Below, one piece after another: positions 49,260-59,017 of a stretch of DNA of 64,000 nt. The translations under genes and the position numbers were made by a program. The stretch is from the NCBI GenBank assembly GCA_035772405.1, contig JAYKKM010000263.1, forward strand, positions 1,317,001 through 1,381,000. Reading direction: 5' to 3'. Origin of the DNA: Chrysogorgia sp. JL179-B06 (taxonomy: Eukaryota > Cnidaria > Anthozoa > Scleralcyonacea > Chrysogorgiidae). Below the pieces are notes generated by a model, which did not search any database, had not been told where the DNA came from, and was given only the letters and a program-made list of their open reading frames with translations. Every line of letters begins with the position of its first letter. Positions within the stretch are counted from its first letter, which is position 1.

Positions 49260-49480
49260 CTAACTCAGATTGCTGAATCACAATCTTGCCACCACAGCAA
49301 GCCGATACGCAGCGAATACGTCTGAAAATATTTCGAAGTGTGATATAAGGTAGACGTCTAGGAAGACAGGAGCAAGGCATGATCTTCACTCTACCAGGGT
49401 TTGATATAAAATGAAAAATCTTTCACTGAACAACATGATATAAACACTCTAAAACACACACCTTCTCCTCAACAATCTCC
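49260..49480. other. Intergenic, element B
   Basis: The region upstream of the integrase start contains no recognised gene; the inner terminal repeat resumes near 49,480. Confidence 0.4.
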
Positions 49481-50335
49481 ACAAAGCAATTTTACGCCGT
49501 CTTTATCAGTAAATTATTTGATACACGCATCTCTTGAAAGAACTGATCGGAATAGACGTAAACTTCATTTGAACCACGTTTCTTTAGCAGTATCGGTCTT
49601 TCGTGCACAAAGTTCATTGGATTCGACCCCACGCATTCGCCTTTACCTAATGACCTTTTGATTACTTTTTCTCATTCAAAGCCAATATATATTCAAATCA
49701 GGCCTTAGCAACTTTACAACATCCATAACGACAGCGTCGTTAATAAAACTAGACAAGTAAGCTGTTTAAACCGCGACAGTTTCTTCACCGGTTTATATTT
49801 TGTCAAGTCCACGCGTCTAAAATCTTCAACAGTTCTTGCCACAGCTTCTCGAACTGTTTCGGAGTCACAAGAATCGCTAACTTTCGACACTAGTGTTAAA
49901 TAAACAACGATTCTTCCAAAATGCACAACATCCATCTGTTGGTAAATATCGTGTAAATTATTCGGCAAGTTATCTCCACTTATTTGAACGGCAAGATACT
50001 CATACAAGTCTTCATGCTCTCGAAGACATTCGTTCATATAAAAACATAAAGTAGTTTTGTCTATTTCGATATTATTTCTTCGCAATTCATCCCAAATCGT
50101 TTGCTCAGCCATGGCGCCAATATGAAATATTCCCGCCAACAACTCGACTATTTATCTTCCTCGGCTAGGGTTCGGACGCCTTTCGGAACACGAGCTGGTT
50201 GATTATTCATAACTCATGAATTATTAAGGGTAATAACAATACACCAAATGCTAATCAGGCTAGACAAAAGAAAGGTACTTACAGTTCACATAGGTCCGTC
50301 CTCAAAGGGTCCATTAAGCCCCGCACTCTACTACT
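49480..50335 (-). repeat. Right terminal inverted repeat of element B
   Basis: Inverted match of 39,528-40,480, with a deletion of part of the 40,343 gene segment at the inner end. It ends in CCCCGCACTCTACTACT followed by the target duplication. Confidence 0.92.
49714..50205 (-). pseudogene. Terminal-repeat gene with BH1-like motif, right copy
   Basis: Same gene as the left copy, broken elsewhere: one base is missing near 50,152, which creates an early stop; the downstream frame (to 49,714) is open. It keeps the HFGRIVVYLTLV core and ends in a hydrophobic tail, LTCLVLLTTLSLWML. BH1-like motif plus C-terminal tail anchor is the reason for suspecting a Bcl-2-like fold. Because the two copies carry different indels, the ancestral gene was probably intact. 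Confidence 0.55.
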
Positions 50336-50341
50336 CACGTA
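50336..50341 (+). repeat. Target site duplication CACGTA (right)
   Basis: Identical to 39,522-39,527. Confidence 0.9.
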
Positions 50342-51545
50342 TATGTTATGTACTTTGACTAGGTAATTCCAAATCTGTTTTCAAAATTGAAAACGGGTAA
50401 ATATTGATCCTAACGTTCAAAATAATACTCGACGAAGCGGCCTCCTCATTGCCGATTAATTTATAAGTACATAACAGCTCTTTACGAAGGATATGCATGT
50501 TCTCATAATATAATAGACACCGAGACACGTATGTTATGTATTTAGACTCGGTAATTCCAAATCTGTTTTCAGAATTGAAATCGGTTAAATATTGGCCGAG
50601 ATAACTAAAAAATTAACAAATACATTTCTACGAACGGAAAAAAAAAACGGCCATCAAAAAATTTAAAAAAAAAAACCCCAAAAACCGGCCATCAACAAAT
50701 TAATATATACACGACGTGCGAGGTCTGGGGACTATGGATGGGGAAAATCCCGCAGGGGGTATTAGGATGAAACTTTTGGCGGATAGAAAAGGCGAGCGAG
50801 GGAATTCTTGCGGATTCGTATTTCTAGTTGCTGCGAGCGTGAGCGAGCTGCGAGCAGCTTACTAATCCTGGATGCCAGTCTATGCTGGCTAAAATCGACA
50901 TTTCAGGATGTCGGTTTGTCACGATGATTTTCGGAGCCGCGGTACCACTGACGTGTGCGGCCTGCGGTACTCAATATGGGTAAGTACTTCATCTTACAAA
51001 GATATAGCGAACCCATACCACTAAACAAGAGATTAGGGTTAGGGGTTCGCTATATGCTGCAAGATGAAGTATTAACCTCAATATGCGCTCAGATCCGCTC
51101 ACGACTCGGAGCGTCTCACCACTCACGTGTTTGATATTCGAAGATTCGACTTTCGAGAAAGGAAGGCTCACTGAGGAAAGGTCTTCAAAAATATGTCAAA
51201 TGTTTATTTATAGCTGGAAGTATTCATCAAGGTCATGAACGTTTTAGTGACGTGACATTTCAAGGGAAGGCAATGTTCTTTCATGAGTTTTTTCAGCGCT
51301 ATTGCACGCTCAATCGCTGCCCGATGGCTGACTGACACAATCTATCAAATCCTTACAGAAGAAGATCTTATGTACTTGAACGCCCTTAAGAATCAATTTA
51401 TACGATATCTAGACACATATTGTCGCTTAACCATCTGCCTGATAGCCGGATAGCCGATAGCCGTTTGGCGATGGAGGACGTTCCACCAACAACATCAAAC
51501 TATTGGCCTAACCGGCACAAACAAGCAAAAATACACAAATACTAA
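50342..51545. repeat. Host repeats flanking element B
   Basis: 50,342-50,440 continues the repeat interrupted by element B. 50,450-50,600 is a second, uninterrupted copy. 50,730-50,840 (GAAAAGGCGAGCGAGGGAAT, GCGGATTCGTATTTCTAGTT) matches 60,605-60,645 and, inverted, 59,018-59,080. TTCGCTATAT(GC)TGC...AAGATGAAGTA at 50,985-51,075 is a small inverted repeat. No gene seen. Confidence 0.65.
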
Positions 51546-51690
51546 TCTGCCTAACGAGGTAAACCCAACGAGGCACAATTATCGCCCAACGAGGCTAAAC
51601 AATCGCCCAACAAACGATTGCATGCCCAACGAGGCAAAACAACCAAATGCATGCTAACTGAAAAAGAGCCTAACGAGGCAAAACGATCGT
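51546..51690. repeat. Degenerate CCCAACGAGG(C/T) tandem repeat
   Basis: About six CCTAACGAGG / CCCAACGAGG units spaced 15-40 bp between 51,546 and 51,690. Confidence 0.6.
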
Positions 51691-51747
51691 CCATTGAAAT
51701 GCAAACGAAAACAACTGAACGGTCTTGGTCGATCAAGGCTCTCGGCA

Positions 51748-51960
51748 ACGGCTTCCGTAGCTCAGTGGTCAGAGCATTTGCACTAGCATCGCAGGGTCGC
51801 GGGTTCAATTCCAGTCGGGAGGCCTTGAAGTTGCATTTTCCGCAACTGGTCCCGGTTTGGTCTTAAAATGTATGTATTCCAACACTCGAAATTTTCCTTC
51901 ACCATCAATCCTTTCAACATGTAGGTTGATCGAGTGAAATGCCAAATATTACCCAAGTAT
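51748..51960 (+). repeat. tRNA-derived SINE
   Basis: Head GGCTTCCGTAGCTCAGTGGT (box A) and GGGTTCAATTCCAGTCGGGA (box B), then a body with GGTCTTAAAATGTATGTATT and a tail GTGAAATGCCAAATATTA. Same family as 61,832-62,042 and 63,023-63,238. Confidence 0.88.
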
Positions 51961-52237
51961 AAAGAATGTTTGCTATAGCTTTAATGCGCTTGCATAATTG
52001 CACAGACAACACAACAATAAATATAGAACAGGCGACTGAAGACTGCAAGAACAAAATTTTACGCTGTCGCTTTTTCATATTGTCTCATTACATTTACGAT
52101 TTCCGCTTCACTTACGATCTACAATAAGTGCTATGCAGTGTCGCAGCACTTCACTTTCTCATATAAATTACTAGTTGTATAAAATAATTTTCATCACGCT
52201 TGTCTGCCTGCTTTTAATTACACTAAATACATTTCAG
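51961..52237. other. Sequence upstream of aerolysin-like exon
   Basis: AT-rich, ending in a pyrimidine-rich stretch and TACATTTCAG, a good acceptor. Confidence 0.5.
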
Positions 52238-52962
52238 GTCCTCCTGCACTCGAATCGCTTTCGGACGTTTAAAACAAGAGTAATGGACGTCACAATGCAC
52301 GACTTGGCCCGGCTTGGAAATTTCCTCGGCTACGGGTGGTGTGCGGGTTGCAGAGGCCAGTACGTCGGAGAGGACTTCAGGAGAAATAAGGACAGTTGGC
52401 AAGCTGACATGAAGGGGCCCTGCAATGGCTACAAGTCAAACCAGCGGCTCAAAATGCACTATGGAGATTTCAAATTCAGCGTTAAGGACATAAAGTACGG
52501 GGAAGCAGTTATCCAAAGCTTGCAACCGCAGGTTTACGATTCCGGACGCGTGAGCAATGACGACAAGAGTCCGCTGATACACAAGATAGAACGAGAGTTA
52601 CGCAGTGTTAGAACAGTGACCCACGAGACGACAAGCTCGTGGAAGGTAGCTCAGGAGCTCGGGATTGAGATATCGTATACATCGCCTGTGGGTATAGGAG
52701 GCAAAGTGAACTACAAGTTTAACTACGAGAGCTCTCAGACCACCACGGACTCGACATCCAATCAACAGTACAAAAGCATCAAGATTCTGTCGCAGAAAAC
52801 TCTCGATCCATACTCTGCCGCCACTTATCGTATCATGTTGACAAAGACACGGTCTACCGTGGCGTACACAGCCACTGTTATTGCTCATTTCTCAGCTGAA
52901 CTGGACGGATTTCTGAGATGGGGAGGTGGATATAACGGAGGCAGCACCAACTACCATTACCA
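52238..52962 (+). CDS. Aerolysin-like pore-forming protein, main exon
   Basis: An exon of about 241 codons between acceptor TTTCAG|GTC (52,238) and donor CA|GTAAGT (52,962, phase 2). The N-terminal part has a small cysteine-bearing lobe (GYGWCAGCRG). From about residue 100 the strands are Ser/Thr-rich and amphipathic (VTHETTSSWKV, GGKVNYKFNYESSQTTTDST, LDPYSAATYRIMLTKTRST), typical of the aerolysin pore-forming module with its insertion hairpin. It would oligomerise on membranes when secreted. It needs an upstream phase-0 exon; the cysteine-rich exon at 32,457 leaves in phase 1. Confidence 0.82.
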
Positions 52963-53041
52963 GTAAGTATAGAGAGTTGCTCATGCAGTTTTCGCTTTTT
53001 TCAGGGGCCGCGGAGCACTTTTTAGAGTGGGGGCACTTCAT

Positions 53042-53509
53042 CCTCGTTCCCAGGGCATTTTGCCTCCACGGCGGAAGGTCGGCGAAAATGGCCCTGGATC
53101 GGCTGGTCCATTCTATAATCCGATTGGCTTGTCATAAACGCAATTAATTCAGCGAGTATAATTTATTCATCTAAATCTGAATACCTTAAATCTTCAAATT
53201 TTATAGCAAAGTAGAAGTGATAGCTTTCCCTAAATTGGATATATGCTTCTTCATACCCTTTGTAAGAGATGCCATGGATGTATGGTGGATTATTAAGCTT
53301 CTTAGCTGCTGTTATGCCTACGAATGCTGACATGAACAACTCTGAAGAGCATTGAACATTTCTCAATTATGTAAGGTCAACAAAGTAGACAAAGGAAATG
53401 GAACAAAGACCACAAAAATTATCATATCTAAACATATGTGACCAGCGCCGATCCCAGGGCCATTTTCGCCGACCTTCCACCGTGGAGGCAAAATGCCCTG
53501 GGTACGAGG
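53042..53509. mobile_element. MITE with CCTCGT(T/A)CCCAGGG termini
   Basis: Left end CCTCGTTCCCAGGGCATTTT and right end AAAATGCCCTGGGTACGAGG are inverses over more than 60 bp (including GCCGACCTTCC and GGCCCTGG). GGGGGCACTT occurs just outside both ends. A 76-bp relative lies at 56,107-56,182. The family is not identified. Confidence 0.7.
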
Positions 53510-54791
53510 TTGGGGGCACTTTTAAGTGGCGAAGATTGGGTGGTGCAGAAAAATATGTTGAATTTCGTACTATTTCAATTTTATTTTACAACCCAATTTA
53601 GGAAAATTAATATCAGGAAAAGTGGGGGGCAATTGCCTCCCTTGCCACCCCCGGCTCCGCGGCCCTTGTTTTTAGCAGAACATCCCTTTTGATAATGTAT
53701 TTAAAGTGCCTATGAAACGAAAATTATTATTTGAAATTTATTCTGATGAAGGATTGCAAATTAGGTTTCTGTTATTAAAACTTGAATAACATACATGAAA
53801 AAATTTCTGTATTCTGATTGGCTGAGAGAAGTGCGATTTAACCTATCTAGACTGGGGGGGGGGGAGAATCTGCCCGCTCTGAATTTAAATGCTGCTAACT
53901 CAATAATGGCTACAGCTATGAATCTAAAATTTTACGACTTTTCCTAGTTATGCATTGGTGGTATGGGCTGAAAAAATGGTGAAAAAATATTAGGTATAAA
54001 AAAAGTTACAGACACGAAATTTCAAACAAAAAATGTTCCTTATAATAGAAACAATAAAAATAAGAACATATCGATTAAGATAAATCTATTTATTGATATA
54101 ATAACTTATGTACGTTAACAGAACAGTAAGAAATCTGCAAACTGCTTCAAATCCGAATTTTTTACCTATGACGTCATAATGACGTCACAATTTGTTACCA
54201 TGATAACAAAAATGTAACGTATATTCAGTGTTACCATGCCATCGACCTGTAAAAATTTCATTGGCATACAGTTTTGGAGATATTGCACGCGGGCACAATC
54301 CCCCCCCCCCCCCCAACCCACAGAAGACCCAAAAGACAAAATCACATTGCACGGTTCACGAGAGCAGATGATTCTATTTTGTTATTGTTTTTATTGAATA
54401 AATTATATCTCATGACTCGCATGTAAAAATCACTTCCTGTTAAATTTATAATAAATATATATTAAATAAATAATTTTCATGTATATTATTAACAGTTAAC
54501 AGCATGGTTTTCTCGTTGCAATTTGAAAAACACGCACTCGTAAGTTTTTGAAAGACTGATATCTGGAATAATCAAGGTGGAGGTAAGTGTTAACCTCATA
54601 ACATTTACTGAGACCTTGATTATCCAGATATCACAAAAATCGAATCCAATAAATTGTTTTATTATACATTGTGCTTTCAGAGTCTTTGTCTTCAAGTAAT
54701 TATTTTTCGATTTCTTCTACAGTCGAAGACGAAAATCGTTTGTTTTTGCTTGTGTGGAAAACTACCGCTCGTTAGGAAATCTCGCATCACG

Positions 54792-54862
54792 GGCGCAACC
54801 TACTGCAGATTAGTGAATAATCTGCTAGCAGATTATTCACCAGTATGTAGGTTGCGCTGATT
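54792..54862. repeat. 71-bp near-perfect palindrome
   Basis: GCGCAACCTACTGCAGATTA... pairs with ...GTATGTAGGTTGCGC around CTAGCAG. Small fold-back MITE or cruciform-prone site. Confidence 0.75.
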
Positions 54863-55475
54863 CCCATAATTGACTGTATGCGCTTGGCCAATGAGAAGAC
54901 AGGAAGTAACTACAATGTATAATAATACGTAGTTAAAAGCATCGGTAACAACCGGTTTATTGGGCTTTCAGAAAATATATAGCTTTCGCAACAGTTATGG
55001 TTATTTCTAGAGATATCAATAGAACAAAGCTAAAAAGAGCTGGTTCAATTTTGGATGTTTTTCAGTCGGACAGGAAAGAGTTGTATGCGTGCACATATAA
55101 GCGTGTAGAAATTATGAAATAAAAAAAACGTGTCGCGTGCGATTATCGAGATTTATAAGATAACCGGAGGTAAATGAGCAATAACACGCACTCTGACGTG
55201 TACCTTGACTAGATATTGACGTTTTTTAAGTCGTTTTAATTATCATCATGAAAATTCAAAATGCCACCAATCGTGGAGTTTTTTAAGAAATCAAATCAAA
55301 CTTGCCGTGTGAGTGGATCTCATGTGCGTGGCGCTTGTCGATGTTCAATTTTTAATCTTGCGTTACCGTGTGCAGTGTTTTTGAATTCACGACTTCATCA
55401 ATCTTGTACGTACCCATTTTGACTGGGCCGGACAGAAAAGACTTAAGGACATGATTCTTTTTCATATATATATAG

Positions 55476-55902
55476 ACACCGAGGAAGTAGCAACAGACCA
55501 TCGTTCAAGTATCGGTTTGGCAGCGAAAGTACGCCATTTTATACTGCCCTTAAGGAGCAAAGCGATCGAGGCATTCTTCCATGGCAATGGTCGGACATGA
55601 AAAATTATCACTCTGGTGTATCAGGTGTCATCAATAACTTGGTGAACGAGGGTCGCTATGAGTTCACACTAACTGGTCAGTTCCGAGATGTAGTTGGTCA
55701 GCAGGCTGAAGTTAAGTGGAAATCAGAACCCCTCAGAGCTCGAAGGCACTCCATTTTCAGAAAAACGCCAGCCATCCAAGATTTCCCAGAGTCCCTCACA
55801 AACAGCGATCCACCCATGTTTGTACCCCAGTCCCCAGTGGTCTCGATCGACACCGGGAAGTACAAGGAAAAAGCGCAGAAGGAAAAGATCCTTGGGAACT
55901 GA
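55476..55902 (+). CDS. Aerolysin-like protein, terminal exon
   Basis: Acceptor TATATAG|A at 55,475 completes the split codon left by the exon at 52,962, so the join is in phase. It encodes the final strands (NEGRYEFTLTGQFRDVVGQQ), which close an aerolysin-like beta module, then a basic Pro/Ser-rich tail and a stop at 55,902. AATAAA near 55,946 is the likely polyadenylation signal. The phase match across 2.5 kb and the fold continuity make the pair convincing. Confidence 0.82.
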
Positions 55903-56579
55903 ATGGAATGCATACTGTAATAGTTGTTTGCGTCATAATTATGATTAATAAAAATTACTTATGCAGCTGCACTTGAAAACAGTTCTCTCAACAGTATGAT
56001 TCCTCCAGTTATATATAAAGCTCGCTGCTTATCTTCTGGTATTTCGCAGAGCAGAGTGAATCCAAACATGGCGGACATATGGCGGTGATTTTGGGTCGTG
56101 GCCAACCTCGTACCCAGGGTTAGTCCCCTCCCATCCCCCGGGCACTCCCTCCCGGGCACTGAGAAGACCCTGGGTACGACTTGTGGGGAGGGTGAGCACG
56201 CCATTTATCCTGGTCAGCGGCAAGCAATCGCCTTCTGGACGATCCTTTTATTAGTATTAAGGTTAGTAATTGGATTTTTACTTAGTGTTCCTGTGTCGCA
56301 GGGGTTAGGGTTAGAAAACCCATTGGGCGGGGCGTTAGGGTTAGGATCTATAAGTTGTTTTGGGTTAGCATTCAGTTCTACGATGTATATCATATCATAT
56401 CGTAGTATAGATATCTCTCGCGGGTACTAAAAAAGATCGTCCAGAAGACGATTGCTTGCCGCTGACCGCGATAAATGGCGTGCTCACCCTCCCTCTCCGC
56501 CCCCCGTGGCTAGATGGATTACCCGCAGTTGAGGTGACCGTGAGGTACTAGGTCTGAGTCGTCTTCTGGACAATCCTTT
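55903..56579. other. Downstream region with short inverted-repeat element
   Basis: Contains the polyadenylation region, a 76-bp CCTCGTACCCAGGGT...ACCCTGGGTACGA element (56,107-56,182) and dispersed-repeat sequence shared with 33.1 kb (GATCGTCCAGAAGACGA at 56,434). No gene. Confidence 0.6.
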
Positions 56580-57090
56580 TATTAGTATTAAGGTTAGTAT
56601 TAGAAAAGCATTAGGCGGGGGGTTAGAAAACCCATTAGGCGGGGGGTTAGCAAACCCATTAGGCGGGGGTTTAGCAAACCCATTAGGCGGGGGTTTAGCA
56701 AACCCAGTAGGCGGGGGGTTAGCAAATCCATTAGGCGGGGGGTTAGCAAACCCATTAGGCGGGGGGTTAGCAAACCCATTAGGCGGGGGGTTAGCAAACC
56801 CATTAGGCGGGGGGTTAGCAAATCCATTAGGCGGGGGGTTAGAAAACCCATTCCATTAGGCGGGGGGTTAGCAAACGCATTAGGCGGGGGTTTAGCAAAC
56901 CCAGTAGGCGGGGGGTTAGCAAACCCATTAGGCGGGGGGTTAGCAAACCCATTAGGCGGGGGGTTAGCAAAACCCATTAGGCGGGGGGTTAGCAAACCCA
57001 TTAGGCGGGGGGTTAGCAAATCCATTAGGCGGGGGGTTAGAAAACCCATTCCATTAGGCGGGGGGTTAGCAAACCCATTAGGCGGGGGGT
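56580..57090 (+). repeat. 24-bp G-rich minisatellite
   Basis: About 20 copies of CCCATTAGGCGGGGGGTTAG followed by CAAA, with a larger-order block repeated twice (GCAAATCCATTAGG...AAAACCCATTCC). A single unit-like version occurs in the relative at about 33,110-33,150, so the array expanded locally. Confidence 0.95.
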
Positions 57091-57269
57091 TAGGGTTAGG
57101 ATCTATAAGTTATTTAGGAAGAAGTTCTGTGATGTATTTCATCATACAGGCATGTCCGATCGTATGATAGCGGTACAATCTCTCATAACCTTTCGCGAAT
57201 ACTAAAAAAGATCGTCCAGAAGACGACTCAGACCTTGTACCTCACGGTCACCTCAACTGCGATATTCCA

Positions 57270-57570
57270 TCTACGAGCAAATACAAGGCATTGACGAGCA
57301 AAAATACAAGGCATTGACGAGCAAACATACAAGGCATTGACGAGCAAATACAAGGCATTGACGAGCAAACATACAAGGCATTGACGAGCAAATACAAGGC
57401 ATTGACGAGCAAACATACAAGGCATTGACGAGCAAATACAAGGCATTGACGAGCAAATACAAGGCATTGACGAGCAAACATACAAGGCATTGACGAGCAA
57501 ATACAAGGCATTGACGAGCCAAATACAAGGCATTGACGAGCAAATACAAGGCATTGACCAGCAAATACAT
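57270..57570 (+). repeat. 21-23-bp minisatellite
   Basis: About 13 copies of GAGCAAATACAAGGCATTGAC, alternating with variants carrying an extra AC or A. Minus-strand frames are shadows. Confidence 0.95.
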
Positions 57571-58547
57571 GGCACTCGTAGTGGGATTGTTAACACGTTA
57601 CGATATGTTCGATTATCCGCTCTAAGAAAACTAAGTTAGCCACCGGGATAAGCTGTAGTGCTGTACGCATATTGTAAACAGATAATTTATCGTTGTTTTA
57701 ATATATATTGTAGCTTTGGGAGTTATTTCTCAAGAAAACGTTCGTCGAAGACCAGTGGCGGCGGAATATAGGTTGGGGTCTGGGGGGTCGGGAAAATTTT
57801 GAAATCTAAAGTCTAAAGTCTCTGAAATTCATAATACTTCTGGTCAGCAGTCATTAACAACTAATGGACGAAGTACTTCATGAAATAAGTATCGAACTAT
57901 CACTCAACATGATTTTCCCTTACGATTGCCTGTTATTTAAAAACTGCCTGATATCGAAGATGCACAAATATTCAATGTATAATATGGTCAAATAACTCTC
58001 ACTTTCGGCGCCAAAACTGGGGGGGGGGGCCTAGCCCCCCTTTTTTCCACTTTTACAAAGTTGGGGGGGAGGGCTATAGCTTTAGCCCCCCTACCCTCCC
58101 CCCCCCGCTTCCGCCGCCTATGTCGAAGACAGCAGAAAGTTCGTGTTTGTTTACATACAAGATGGCGTGCGTATTACGAAAATTATATTTTTGGGCATGT
58201 TCGATTATCCGCTTTTTTAAAGAAAACACAGTCGGAGGTTAGAAAACTCGTTAGGCTGGGGGTTGGTAACGTGTCAGCTTAATGCCTTCTATTTGCGCTT
58301 CCTTATAAGGAATACGAAGAGAATACGTACTAGATACCTATCTGATTTTGGGGATAGTTTCACTCCTCTACACGGTCTTGAACGTCAGTTTCAGCCTCCC
58401 GCGCAACTTTTCTATTTTTCTCCACTATGTTCATTTTGAAAATATAACATCAAGAATAACACCAATAATTTCAAATGGAAACAAATTACACAACAAGGCC
58501 AGTTCGTAATGGAAACAAATTACACAACAAGGCCAGTTCGTAATGTC
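57571..58547. other. Host noncoding
   Basis: G9/C-rich homopolymer runs near 58,020-58,105, a repeat shared with 33.4 kb near 58,370, and a tandem pair of a 34-bp unit (GGAAACAAATTACACAACAA) at 58,476-58,543. No gene. Confidence 0.6.
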
Positions 58548-58731
58548 GACTGCGCATCAAAATGACGTCTTCTGCGTCGGGATAAAAATTATTTAAATTC
58601 ATAACAACAGCCTAAAACCACAATATACATTTGCATTTCTATTCGTTATACTGAATTTCCCCCTGATGTTATGAATTGAAATACGTTTTATCCCGACGGA
58701 GAACGCGTCATTTTGATGCGCAGTCGACATT
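58548..58731. mobile_element. 184-bp MITE
   Basis: TGTCGACTGCGCATCAAAAT ... ATTTTGATGCGCAGTCGACA perfect ends; inner arms carry CGTCGGGATAAAA/TTTTATCCCGACG. Non-coding. Confidence 0.8.
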
Positions 58732-59017
58732 TAACAAATTATGACGAAAGAAGCCCTCAAAAATTTCTTGAGAAAAACAGAATATTGAAAGAACGATTTC
58801 TTTTTAGAGTTCCCCCCATTTTCAGACAATTAGTGATGACACTACATTTTTAGTTAAAAAAGTATTGTCAAAAAGGTAGTAAATAGCCTTTTCAGAGGTT
58901 CTGGAATTTAAAAATATTCCGGACTCCCCAAATGGATCACACAAAAGTCTCTTAACCGCAACGGTCAGATTTTAGGCTGGATCCTCCCCTGACTATAAGG
59001 TCACAGAACATTACTAA
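58732..59017. other. Host noncoding, nothing recognised
   Basis: AT-rich sequence without coding signal or clear repeat. Confidence 0.4.

Larger units (their letters stand above)
39528..50335. mobile_element. Element B: complete 10.8-kb Polinton (Maverick/adintovirus-like), polymerase-less
   Basis: Termini AGTAGTAGAGTGCGGGG...CCCCGCACTCTACTACT, AG...CT as usual for Polintons, with a perfect 6-bp target duplication. Rightward genes: terminal-repeat gene, PC4-like, GRF zinc-finger, ATPase, two small proteins. Leftward genes: protease, capsid, basic protein, penton, integrase and the second terminal-repeat gene. No PolB is present; a GC-rich minisatellite lies at 42.4-43.0 kb. Several genes have one-base breaks, so it is either recently dead or affected by consensus errors. 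Confidence 0.95.
52963..55475. other. Intron of the aerolysin-like gene, with MITEs
   Basis: Holds a MITE (53,042-53,509), a C14-rich run at about 54,300, a G10 run near 53,855, and hairpins at about 54,550-54,635 and 54,792-54,862. No coding signal. Confidence 0.6.

Noticed and set aside
55959..56430. Frames of 80-110 codons at 56 kb
   Set aside because: They overlap an inverted-repeat element and dispersed repeats; no homology or consistent coding pattern.
56600..57596. Frames GLLTPRLM and CLVCLLVNALY repeats
   Set aside because: Shadows of the 24-bp and 21-23-bp minisatellites.
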